DNA of 64,000 nucleotides from Apteryx mantelli. Its lineage: Eukaryota; Chordata; Aves; Apterygiformes; Apterygidae. Under the pieces are notes generated by a model. That model did not search any database and had not been told where the DNA came from. It worked only from the letters and a program-made list of their open reading frames with translations. The DNA is taken from NCBI RefSeq assembly GCF_036417845.1, contig NC_089981.1, positions 25,626,001 to 25,690,000 on the forward strand, read 5' to 3'. Shown piece by piece: positions 52,001 to 64,000 of the stretch (within the stretch, counting starts at the first letter, position 1; each line of letters begins with the position of its first letter). The position numbers and the translations under genes were made by a program.

Positions 52001-55000
52001 GGACGTATCAGCACTGAGCAACACGAGCTGTTTATGTGGGAAAGTTCCAAGTACACATGAAGGGAAGATTCATCCTTTTCCTCTTCCTCCTGTCGGTGAG
52101 GATTTGACAACTCCTAACGGGAGGGAGGAGATAGATGTGGGAGATGTTGGTGTGAAGTTGCCACCCGAGTGGGGCTGGAGTTGCACGAGTCAATTCCTGT
52201 GTAGTGCTTATGTGTATGAGAATGAGGGACAAACAGCAAGAGCAGCCAGGTGTAGCCTGGAGAGGCAAATTTCTTGCAGCCTTTCAGCTTCTGCAACCTC
52301 CGCTGACTCTGGAGCAGGTTGATAAGGACAGCATCCGGCACAGCGTTTGGATAGCGTTGGTATGGGGTGACTTTTGGAGCCCGCACAGCTTGCTTCCCTT
52401 GTGAACAGTGCTCTCTAGGGAGGAACCTAGGGGTCAGAAGCAGATCTTTTATTGCAACATTATTCCCTAACTTTGACCAGTGGATCTGGAGCTGACCCTC
52501 AGCTATCTGATCTGTGTAATTTGTGGGAGGAGGGTGAAAAGAGGTTCCTTGTTTGTTTTACCTGGAGGGATAACCGAGTCCGGCTACTTTCTGATACGTC
52601 CCTGTGAGCTTCAGTGGGCTTTGGTTAGACCTCAGTGTGAACCAATTGCTCTTTGGTAGGTCACCACCGTCCCCCTGGTCCATGTACACATTTGCTACAA
52701 GATAAGATGGTTGCAGATAATGAAACACAAGTCACAGTGGAAATGCTGACATTCTCACCGAAAGCAACGGACTGGGTCATTGTGTTGAAAATAATCCTAG
52801 GGCTGCTCTACAGCTGTCAGCTTCTGCATTAGGAGATCGCCTCCGAGCACTGCGGCATCCTTGGCGTGGTGGACTTCTTTTGGATTTACGGCGTAAAGTT
52901 CGAGAGAATTTCTGTGGAAGAACACGTTGCATATGACATGGTGTGATGTCGTTGCCCTTACAGGGAAAGGAACTGCGTTTGTGATTTACTTAACCAGTAG
53001 TTCTGCCAAATCCGGAGTTTATTTAGACTTGAAAGAAGTAAACTTAATTAAACAAATTAAACAAAGCTTTTTCCTTCCCACATATGCCCTGGTCCCTTTT
53101 TCTTCTTCTGAGAGATAACCAAAAGCCTATAAACAACAGGAATAGTCTTTTTTGTTGACCTGTCACAGAAGGCTAGCAGAGAAACATTATGCACAGGTGC
53201 AGCATGTTTGTAGGATCAGAGGACACATGGGTGTTTGAAATGAGTTTTTTGCATTTAAATCCCTGTGATAGGTTGGCAAAAGGATAAAACTGTTACGGTT
53301 TCAGTGTTGCCTGTTAGAGGTCAAGATCATTTTGACAAAAAATGGTGGTGATTGAGTGGAGGCCTTATCAAAACACAAGAAAGAGATTAAAAAAAAAAAA
53401 TTGAATTCAGTTCTTGGCTACTCCAAAAGCTTTGCCTTTAACCATCATAAGCCAGTTAAGCTCTCCGTGCCTTGCGATGCGGTTCTGCAGTCCTGTGTGC
53501 CCAGCAGCAGACCTGAGTTAAGTCTTTTCCCCCCGCCCAGAAGTTACTGCCCATTCAGATGTACTGTTCAACTATTTGTCTGGCCAAATTCAAGCGTGTG
53601 TTGTTGAGAGTCACGCAATTAAAGTGTTTTCTGTGATACTGATGAAAGCTGTTCTCAGGCCGTAAACTCTTACCGGCCAACCTCCCCCTTCAGCTGGCAG
53701 TCTAGCAGGACGATAGCTGGCCCTCGGCTCGGGATTTTGCGGCTAGAAAATTTCCTGAAGTCTGAGTGTGGCCACAAAAAGAGTGTTGTGTAAAAGCATG
53801 TTTTTGCCCAAACTTGGGTTTTCTCTCTCCTCTCAAATGGAGGTAATTCCAATAAGCAAATGAGGCCTTCACTCTGCTAACAAGGTGTCTTCTTTTCTAG
53901 TCTTGTATATGTGCTGAGGAGACTTATAGAGGAAAATTTCATCACAGGAAAGATATTTCCCTTGCTCTGCTACATGCACTTACATCATATGTTTTTCATT
54001 TGCAGGAAGTATGGGCAAATGATGCTGAAAATGTCTATACAGATGTCATTTATGATGTGCTTTGCCCAATTTATCAGCAAATATCTCTGATAATTACTTT
54101 TAGTATGTGATTTTTCAGGCAGATTGGCACCTTTCAAGAAAAAAAGCAAATTCATTCTAGACTATATTTTCTTATTTGCTTATATTAACAGAGTGAGAGA
54201 AAGGGGACAGTGTGAAAAAGCTTAGTAAAGCCAAGAAATACCATGTCTATTTAATCCCCTTTGTTCTCTGCAGCCGTTCTTCCATCAAATTAAAAACAAA
54301 ATTGATTATGGTTCTCAACCATAAAAATCAGATTTAAAAATAAACAAATAATTTGTCCCAGGTAGTTTGCCAAGTATTAAAAATTAGTTTGACTGACCTA
54401 AAATGAACCTTTATTCCATCCTTCATTTCTAAAAATTAGTACTCTGTCCTTCCTCAGCCCTCTTCCATTTAATTCCAAAAGATGATGTGGGTAGATGCGA
54501 GGTTTAGTGTTGGGCAGCTCACTAAATATACTGCTGTGAGTTGCACCAAGCTCTGCTGGCGCACACACATCTTCGTTACATCTTTGTTAACCTATTTTGG
54601 TCTGCACTTGCATCCTCCTGTCAATATTCACAGTTATGTGTCTGCTCACAGTTTGCCACCCTAATCTTTTGTCCATTATCCTGGTTATTGTTCAGCTAAT
54701 GCTTTTAGCCTTGAATATTCTTATAATAATATATAATATTTCTCAGAAACAAAATTTTGCTCCAAGTGTTACTAAAAGCAAAGCCCTCTAATCAGGCAGA
54801 TGAAGCTCATTAGTGTTATGTTTCAAGAAGCCTTTCTTTGATGCAAACTAATTAATTTTGCCCCATTGCGAAATTGTCCCAACAGTAATGGGAGCTAAAA
54901 TCTAATCAGATAAAAGGGACTCGGACAGAAAGAAAGGGCTGTCATGAGAACACAGCAAGATGAACAGTCTTCGCTAATCTTGGCAATGATCGTGTGGTTT

Positions 55001-57000
55001 ACAGCTCTAAGGTTGAACATTTTGCAATTGCCGGTGTGTTTAAAGTCTCTGTTGTGAATTAATGGTTTTACACTGCATACTATTTTTCTTTTTTAATAAC
55101 AGAAAATAACTGTGATTTCATTTACTTTGTTCATGCTGACCAGGGGTTGATGTTAGTGTTTAGATTGGTATTTGACCTTCATAGTTTGTTTTGCTGTGTG
55201 AATACCAGGATTTTTTTTTTTTTTGGGGGGGGGGGAGTGAGGGCTGGGAAGAAGGGAGGGTTGAAGTCCCCATACTGAGAACAGTTCTCCAAGCTCATTT
55301 CACTCTGAAACGCTAATGCAACATAAAAGACTGGTTAGAAAAGAAAAATCTTGCCATATCCTCTGTTTCGAAAAGGCTGATTATTTATAGCAAGGAGAGG
55401 AAACGAATGCAAAAAACTGCTTTAATAGGCAGACCCAAAGTCTTCTGTGATTGTTTGGACCTTAAAGAGTCAGTTCTTGATTTCTCTTGGCCTTGCTATT
55501 TTTAAGATGTGCAAAATATATCGATTGCAGTCTTTCTGCTTTTTACATTAAACAAGTCTACTGTCAGCTAAACTTCCTAAATGAATATGAATGCGGTAGA
55601 GGCTGAATACTGGCATACGTTCATGGTAAGCCTGCTTTGTCAGAAGTGCCTGAAGAGCTCTCTTTCTCGCCTCTGAGTGGATCAAAGTCTGCGGAATTGC
55701 TTTCTGAGCTGTGCTTACTCATATCATTAACAAGTACAAAGCTTTCCCCCTTGTTAGCCTTTTCTGCCTCACCTTCAATGCAAAACATGCTGCTGTTATA
55801 CTAATTAGGCCGGCAGGCTGAGGTTAACAAACACTCAGCGGCTTCCCTTATCAGCAGGCTTATTTTTGCGTTTCACTGTTTTGCTTTGTGCTTGCCTGTG
55901 ATGTGAAAGAACTGGATAATTCCTGAGGTTATTAAGTAGAAATGATAATAGAGTAGAAACAGTGGTAATGGGGTGGTTCTTCAATGAATGGGGTGCACTT
56001 CTACTACACTTTTTGTTTAAAGGATGGAAAAGTATTGGGAAATGGTCAGAAGTAATCCCTGGATGTGGATGCCACGTTACCCTGACTGCTAAGAGCAGGT
56101 GTTTCCAGTGCTGGTAACTAAAGTTGCCTAAGACACTCAGACACTCTGTTCTCTTCTTTTTAGGTGCTTTACCTTTCATATTCATGTTAGCATTTTGCAT
56201 TTACGTAGATCAGCTTGTCAAGTTTTTCACTCACTTTTTCCACTCCTGGATTCACGGTTGCGGCCAGACTGAATTCTTTTTGCTGTCGTAACAAGGGGGA
56301 TTTTTGCTGACTTCCATGGAACCACGACTCTGTCACTTCCTGCAGGTCTGCTGGCCCTTCACCTGGTCTTGTGTTTTCCATTTTTATTTTGAGACTGAAA
56401 CGTTGTTTTCTGGGGATGTGAGTATTAGCATCCTACCTCAGATTGGGGTGGGATTTTGAAGTGACTCTGCCAGTCGTTCCCTCTCACTGTGCTCTGGTTC
56501 GCATTGCAAAGTCATCTTTGAGCCCCTGAACCGGATGGCTTTTGGGTGAAAGTAAACCAAGGGGTGCTTTCCCGAGGTGCCCCATAACTATTAAGGGGCG
56601 TTGAGTCCCGAGCACCTCACTGCTGATCGGCTTGACGGGAAGCCCCCGGCAGGGGTCTCGCGCGGAGGTCTGCTCATCGGCGTGACGCCCGCGCTCTCAG
56701 CCGGCTCGTCGTGCACTGCGCTCCCTGGAAAGAAAGACACGGTCAGGGGCAGTTTCCCCAGGCACTGCATATTTTATTTGCCATCTTCACCCAGATTGGA
56801 AAGACATCAGTTTCATCTAATTTCATGAGCATTTTCATGAGCCATTTATGGAGCTTTCTGTGGCCTAAGGCTAATTTGATTTAACTTGAGGTGACTAGGT
56901 CAACACTGAGCAGATTAAAAAAAAAAAAAGGAGGCTTGTTCTTAGCACTTCTATACCCACTAACTCCAGAGTAGCTGGAGCAAAGAACTGTAGCACAGAG
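52001..57000. other. Intergenic, no gene recognised
   Basis: AT-rich stretches alternate with short GC-rich patches. A small CpG-containing patch lies at about 56600-56720 and a T-run/G-run at about 55210-55235. The part at about 54830-54930 is rich in TAAT-type homeodomain core motifs. Neither can be called functional from sequence alone. Confidence 0.6.
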
Positions 57001-60000
57001 AGCTCTTTTGAGGTTTTGGTTCCCAATCTGATAGCAGTTTTGATTGAAATGTAGCTAATATTAAGTTTGTGATAACATATTCAGTGGTGAAAACAAATCA
57101 GAGCAAGGTTTCTCTCTCGCCCCAACAGCATCTTAACAAACCTTTCATAAAAAGCTTGCAAAGGTGTTATTAGGAAAAACTATGCCGTTTGCTCAGAGCA
57201 GCACCTAACTCGTATCACTTGTGATTTTATTTAGCTTTTATCAAAATAAAAAATATTACCTGTCTGAAACGAAAGGGCTAATATTATTTCTTTAAACAGT
57301 CCAAAGCAAATATACAAACAGTGAATGGGCTGTCAGCTACATGTGCTCCAGTGGATTTACACAGCATCTCTGGCTTTTCAAAATAAGCGTGCTTAAAGGT
57401 TATTGATACTGCAGCTGGCTGACTCATTCCGAGTGGGTAATTTGCCTGACTGGTTCTTGCGCTTTTCATTGGAAAAAATTATTTGTGAATGTTTTCAATG
57501 AATCTGTAACTTAAATTGTTTGCTGGATATTATTCCCCTTTTTCTCTTGTTGCTTATTGCATGTTTGTGAATGAAACCTTTTCATTGTTCAGCAACTTCT
57601 CAGTAATACTCAGAAGATCACAACCCAGTAACTCAGCAGAGTTAACTGATGGCTAAATCCTCATGGAGACAGGCTCCCCTGTCCAGTAACTAAGTTATTG
57701 CACCAGGACTTCCAGATGTGTCTCAGAGATCATTCTCAGTATAGCACAGGATGGTGTCCTAGCCTTACTCTGATGAAAGGTGGATAAATGGCCCTGGAAA
57801 GTGTGTGTTGGACAAATGATGGTTCATAGAAGCTGGCAAATGAAAGGATTCACCCATTGAAAGCTGGGGTTTTCAGATACGTATGTTTTCAGAAGTTTTG
57901 AAAAACTTTGGGGATGCTGAGCTGTTTACCTTGCAGCATTTAGGCAAATGACCTAAAACGTAGTGATAGGTTATCTCCTTCTTTAAGTGAGAAAAGTCTT
58001 AGGATGAGAAAAAGAGGAGTAGAAAGGGAATGGAAGAGAGTGCTGCTGTTTAGATTCTGTCGTGATCAATGTTCTATAAATATTAAAAATAAATAGAAGA
58101 AAATCAGTCAGAAGAATTTTCAGACCAGTAGGTTTTTAGGCATCAATATATGAGGGAATCCATAATATGTAGGCAGAATATGAGGAAGATCTGTAAAACC
58201 TATATGGGAAAACAAATGGCTATGCTGTCTGATTTGACATATGGTAAAGAAGATGGCTGTGCATGGAGTTAAATGAGGTTATCAAGGCAAGCAAATGTGG
58301 GTTAAATGACAGTCACATGAGAAAATCTTTCAGGGCGCTATATCATTAATTGTAATAATCTGAGCGTTAAATGTGGGCAGCACTTTCATTGCTAGCAGAA
58401 GGGGAGAAAAGGGAGATGGTGATCAATTCCTTATCACTAAAAGATGGCGGAGTATGAGTCTTACTCCAGTTTTATCCTCTTTGCATATAGTGCCTGTGGG
58501 AAGTGCATGAAGCAGTTCTAAAACCATGGCTGTGGTGAGAGGAGAGCTTCTCCAGTCCAGGAACTGGAAAAGACAGCCATGAACCCCCTGACTAAGGACC
58601 ACTTCACATGTCCAGGCACACCGAACTGGGGATGAACTCTTACTACTGCTCCCTGTAGAGCTCTAAGGAGACTCTTGTTAGTGTTGTAGCTTGTAGAGCT
58701 TAAGAGGGTAAGAAGATTAAGATGGGCTCAGTGTCTTACAAACGTTGTGCACAGCTTTTGGGTCACAGCTAGCTCAAGTCCAGCTAGCTCACAGGTGAGC
58801 CTGAGCTCAATACATCTGTCTGTGATAGACGATGTGGATATATACAGGGTTATACCTGGGAAAAGTAAGGGGAAAGGAGACGTGGGTTTTGACCTTTAGT
58901 AGGTCCCGCTCTCTCTGTATGTGAGTTCTTCACTATGCCAAGGCAGAGGATGCAACTTCACTACAAAAAAGGACAAGCAGACCTTGAGGTCATCTTCAGG
59001 ATGTGACCTGGAGATGTCCATCATAACCGTCTCTGTTCAGTACTACTACTGGCAAAAATTAGACCTTTTCAATAGTTTTAAAGAACTGCACGATGTTCAT
59101 CTTCACTCTTCACTGCAACTTCTGTAGTCTTTGGCTAAATGCTGTACAATTCTTAAAGACATAACTTTTCTGCAGCAGTTAATTAACAGAAAGGCAGAGG
59201 ACTGTGATTAGGATTTGCAGTAGTCAATTCTGAAGAAGGTAATTATGATTAAGGCAGACTTAGTATTAAATTGTATTAAACCAGTTTTGTTCAGGGATTT
59301 AACTTTATACCTTTTTTGCAAAAGCTCTAAGTGGCTGCATTCTGGCCTTGGGCAAACGCTTCTGGTTGGAAAGAGGGATGGCTGTGCGTAGCGAAGCCCA
59401 GAGAATGGCTGAGGAAGTTTATATCCCAGTAGCAACGCTGTGAAATGACTTTCTCAGAGATTAGAGCACTTTCTCCTATCACCCTGGGAGAAGGGGTAAT
59501 TGGCACTGAGGACCTTGATGGGGTTGAGACGACTTTAGGGCTGACTGATTCTCTCTCCTTCGCTCCTGCAGTGTTCAGGTAGTTAATCTTATCTTTCAAC
59601 AGACAATTAATAACTCTGCAGATCGCTCCTGTCCTGCCCGCCTTTAGCTCTTACTTTATCCGTTGTGGCCAGCTGAACAAAATCACCCTCCGATGCTGTC
59701 TCTCCTCTAGCTTTGGTGCACTTAGCCCCTGCACTGCTTTTTTTTTTTTTTTTTTTCCAAACTAGCTTCTTCACAGGAATGGTGGATACATGGCTTGTGC
59801 TGTCTCTGAAAAGATGTGATAGGTTAACTGAGTCCTTGCATATTTTACCTGTCTCTCATGGAGAGCCAGTTTTCTGGAGGTGGGGGAAAGAGGAGACATA
59901 AGGCAGAAAGTTTACGTTGATTCTGTTTCACAGATAGCGAAAAAGAGAGTCTCTTTTCTGTGTGGATCTCCAGGGAAGGGAAGATCTGGAGGTGTGACAG

Positions 60001-63000
60001 TTTGTTTTTAATGCTTGTCAGCCTAAAAATTTCCAGTGCATTTATCTACAAATGTGTATGCACAGCGTCAGCACCCACTGTCGGATTCAAGCTCTGCTGC
60101 CAAGCTATTGTTTTTAAAAAACAGAACTACCCGCCCCCCCCCGGACAGAAGAAGAAGAGTTACCCCCGAACTAGCAGCCTGGCAGCAGGAACGGACTTGT
60201 GGCTACTTCTGGAGGCACTTGACGTTCCCGGGTCTTCTCTGGTGAGGGGTCCTAACCCAGAAGACACGCGACTTCTCAGTCTGACACCACCCTTTCCCTT
60301 GGAGCATGAGGCTGCTGAGAAGAGAAGGATTCATTTAGCAAGAGTAATTACAAGGGGATAATGTTATTGAAAAGCAGCTCTCATAGCCCTTATGGTGAGT
60401 GTTATCACAGTTGCTCTGTGTCAATGCAACAGGTTTCTCAGCAGCCGCACGTGGCAGAGTGCTGCCTTGCAAAACGTGTGATCAGCTTGACCCAGTTTTG
60501 AGCAGGGTCAGTCCTGTACTCGATCCTCAGGTGCTGATTATCTGTCTAGAAGGTTTTGTCTGTAAGAGAGGGTACATATGAGAAATATCCTGTGGAGTTT
60601 TAAAAATTCACCATATCTGTAGAATATTTTCCTAACTGTGTATTCTGGGTAAGTATCACTAATGCTCTGTGGCTCTTTTCCATTTGATAACTTTCTATAT
60701 GGCTTATTTGAAGGAACAAATTTGTCTCTGCTCAGAAAATATACTGAGTCCTGGTCTTGTCTCCAAGATTATGCTGGCGTTTAACACATCACTTTGGGAG
60801 AAGTCCCTTTGATTTCAGGGGAGAAGAAAAACATTCATCATAGCTGCAGGTTTTTGCAACACAGACGATAGTCTCTGAGTGCGAAAAGTGTTTATACATC
60901 GCTGACCTGTTCATACCAGCTTTTTCTGTGAGGGCCTCGCTGAGACAGAGCCAGCACGGGAGAGACTGCCCACAAAAAGCACACGCTCCTGCGACACTGC
61001 AAAATATACTGCTAGGGAGAATACCTGTAGTAATGTGAGCAAACCAAAGCATTTTGAGGCGATATCTGTTTTTTCTCCTCCCTCCTTTTTACTCATCCCC
61101 TTTTCTTTCCCAGTAACTGACTTTCATTTTCATTATCATTCTTCTATTTTGGTACATGACTCGCTCAGTTTGATTGTTTTTGATTTATCCCTTCATGTAG
61201 TCTTTAATTTCTTACACACCTACACTGAGGCTCTTCAGGAGGTGCCTGACAGGCCAGATCCAGCCCGTGCAGCATAACTGGGTAGCCTAGAGGAATGCAA
61301 GCCTGCACTGCCTGCAGACCCAAGCTAATAAAAACCCCAGGTCCTGGCTCCTGAAAGTGCCTCCAACACTCCCCCCCCTACCCCTACCCGCACATACGCT
61401 CCGCAAAACCCGGCTCTGCTTTAGCACCCCCTGTGGCTACCTGTCCCCCTACCCAGCTGAACTGAAGAGCCCTGACGTGCCACTAGAGCCAGTCGCTGTC
61501 CTTAAGTGCTTGTAGCCCAAATAAGAGAGAGAGAGGGTTGTTTCCCCTGCAGTGTCTGTGCCCTATGTCTTATTTTCTTCATTCACAAGGCCTTCCTACC
61601 TCAAGGTCCTTCTAGCCCTCTGAAGTCCCACTGAAATCTTTCGGCTTCTCTCTGCCTTAGTGTTCCTGCAGACCAATTCTGTGCCAATTCAAGCCCTTTC
61701 TGGGCAGCCCTCTGCATGCCGCCCCATCCAAGAGTGAGAGGAGTAGGACCCGGTCCAGTTGTAATGCTGTTTGCAATGTGCTCCATACTTGACTGCTAGT
61801 AGCTTTGCTGTGCTGTGTTCCCCTTCTCCGTGGTGAGGGGCCAAGGCTACTGCTCTTAAATGATACGCTACTCTGCTGGCTTTTGGAAGAAGGCAGAGGT
61901 GGCCTGCTGGCTGTGAAAGCCCAAAAGAGTAGTTCTGATCAGGACAAGGTCCTGGTGCTGTTTTTTAAAAAACCTTGTCATAAAGCAAAGGATGTTGTTA
62001 ATTAGTAGTACATGAATCCAGAATGGTTAAGCAATAACAGTGCCTGGAGTTGAAAGCAAACTTCCACCTTGTTAAGATGATGCCTCCAGCTTCTCTTAGT
62101 CACAACTTTCCCTTCAGTGTCTGAACAAAACTGGAAAGGTCATTTGGTGCTAGAACTAGATACCTTTGGCTGCAGAGACAGGCAAGACTGCTGACCTACT
62201 AAGTGCCCTCTTTGTCCAGACACCGTGAAGATCCAGCTTTCAGGTGAAACCTTGTAAACAGTTCTCTTTTAACCATGTGTAGATTCACAGGAGCTAGAAA
62301 CCTTGAGTGGAGGACAACAGAGGAGGCTTCAGTAGTCATCTAGTGAAAACAGACCCTGATTGAGTCAGTTCACGCTTTGTGGTTCTGCTCTTTCAGACTA
62401 CGGGGCATTGGCTGTGGTGAACAGCACATCTTATTAAACCAGTGAACTAGGTTTAATCAGTTCCAAAAAATTCTGGGCATCCAGGTTATCTTTTTATGTA
62501 ATTCATTAATTATTTTCATATTATTTTAAATTTCTTTTGCTGCTGCTGTAGCACTTGCATTGTATTAGCCCTTAGAGGCCAAGCTGACAGCAGGCTCCAC
62601 AGTGCTGGGTATGGGATAAAGGAGGGTCAGTGTCCCAGAAAGTTTTCACTCAAATTGGAAATGACAGGGCAAGGATGGGAGGCAGCAGCTATTCTGTCTG
62701 TTTATCAGATTGGGGCCTAAGAGGTAGGAAGTGCCCTTAAAGCCTGGCAGAGCTGGAGGCAAAGGTTATATCCCCTCCGTTTCTCTTGCGTGCCTTGAGG
62801 TTTGCGTGCTTCTGCTGAGTTCAGTTTCACCGTCTCATTTCTCAGTGTGTCCCCTTGCACTGTTCTTTGCCTTTCTCAGTGCAAATATCTTCAGATACTT
62901 AGAGGCATTAACCATCCCTCTACTTCTACTGTCTCTTTAGGAGAAGTATGCAAAAGTGTTTGGGCAGCTACAGATGGAGAGAGGCATCAGAGTAGGTTTT

Positions 63001-64000
63001 CAAAAGTGCTTGGGTAACTGACTTTTCATTGAGCATCTCTACAAGTCTGGGCTGTAGTGAAGAATGTTCGTTTCCCTTAGCACCAGAATAATCCATCTGT
63101 ATAGACCAAGGATAAACTGGCTTTTCCATCGTATCTTGTGATAGCCTTGCAGTCAGTTTGAAGGGGAGGGAAAAGCAGATCTGAGTAAAAGAGTACGAAA
63201 ACTAAATCCTCGTTCACAATGTAAAGTGATCAGAACTCAAATGTCTTCCGAAGCCTGAGAAAATCTGGCAGAGAATTGTTTTTTGTGTTTTCTTTCAGTT
63301 TTTATCAAGGATCGGAGCAGAACATTTTGATAGAAAAGAAAGCTTGGGCGTTCCAACCTGGCTGTCATCAGGAAGTGCTAGAGACCTAGCATGCCAACCT
63401 GATCCTGGGAGTTTTCCAAATAAAAGATGTTTATTTGCATTTGAAGAAGCTTTGTTTTTATCATATGATCTATCAGATTCCTCTCAAAGCTTTTAGAGAG
63501 CTACCTATTGTGTAATTCCAAAAATCATACGCAGAGTGACATATTAATTATTATTACTGCATATGACGAACTAGGGAAAACTGACATAAAAGGTTAGTCA
63601 TACTCTATCACAAATATCTTACTGTGCCAATGTTTACAGATTCATTATTAATATCAGGATCTTGTATGTTAAAGAGTCTTTGTAAAGATAATATGAATTG
63701 TTTGCTTTTTGAGTCAACTTATTTGTTGGAGAGATCTATTCTGGAAGAAGGAAGTGATATGTCTGCTGCGTATAGTGAATAAATATTGCATTTTCTTTAT
63801 GAAGGGAAAATTGAAACACCTGGTATTGAAATATATCCCATTAGCAGACAGGAATAAAGTGGCTTTTCTAGCTATGTCATGACTTGTACACATGCTCTTT
63901 CAATGCTGTGCTGTGTTTAAAGGGCAGAGCTAGTCACCTTCAGCCCCGCAGAGGTCCTCTTGGAAACAGGATTGTTTGAAGTACAGTGTCTTCTAGGACA
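57001..64000. other. Intergenic to right edge, no gene recognised
   Basis: I looked for the TPH1 start (MIEDNKENKDH) and regulatory-domain motifs because TPH1 follows SAAL1 in mammals, and found none. A T-run is at about 59737-59758. No interspersed repeat was recognised. Confidence 0.6.

Noticed and set aside
57001-64000. TPH1 first exons at the right end
   Set aside because: The expected start and regulatory-domain peptides were not found in any frame; the gene probably lies beyond the window.

Overview
The window is vertebrate nuclear DNA, most likely from a bird. The genes are split by small GT-AG introns, promoters lie in CpG islands, interspersed repeats are sparse, and the one recognisable transposon is a CR1 LINE. 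The serum amyloid A protein has the avian-looking mature start [11 protein letters not shown]. Left to right the window holds GTF2H1 (5' part only, minus strand), HPS5 (complete, plus), SAA (complete, plus), SAAL1 (complete, plus), then about 16.7 kb with no gene I can support. This is the HPS5-SAA-SAAL1 neighbourhood known from tetrapods (human 11p15), where TPH1 would be expected beyond the right edge.

Region 1 (1-8.6 kb): the first three coding exons of GTF2H1, the p62 subunit of TFIIH. Region 2 (about 8.25-9.6 kb): a CpG-island divergent promoter for GTF2H1 and HPS5, with three CACGTGAC E-boxes within 91 bp, one of them a perfect GTCACGTGAC palindrome. Region 3 (9-30.4 kb, plus a 3' UTR of unknown length): HPS5, a BLOC-2 subunit. 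I traced 22 coding exons joining in one frame to 1135 codons plus stop. Intron 6 uses a GC donor and carries an antisense CR1 copy with an internal deletion. Region 4 (30.4-35 kb): HPS5 3' UTR and spacer. Region 5 (34.9-37.1 kb): SAA, with C/EBP-like, NF-kB and TATA motifs spaced as in mammalian acute-phase SAA promoters. Region 6 (37.1-47.3 kb): SAAL1, with 12 coding exons giving 469 residues. Its ATG lies only about 220 bp past the SAA poly(A) signal, and the gap contains a 22-G run and a near-perfect CTCF motif. Region 7 (47.3-64 kb): intergenic DNA with simple repeats.

The four genes do not form a pathway. GTF2H1 is transcription and repair machinery, HPS5 acts in lysosome-related organelle biogenesis, SAA is an inducible acute-phase apolipoprotein, and SAAL1 is a widely expressed intracellular protein. 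I found no undescribed multi-gene system. The points worth a second look are regulatory or splicing features: the clustered CLEAR-type E-boxes, the conserved SAA promoter layout, the putative CTCF boundary between SAA and SAAL1, two GC-donor introns, and the rearranged CR1. All coordinates were read by eye from the sequence. Untranslated exon ends are inferred.
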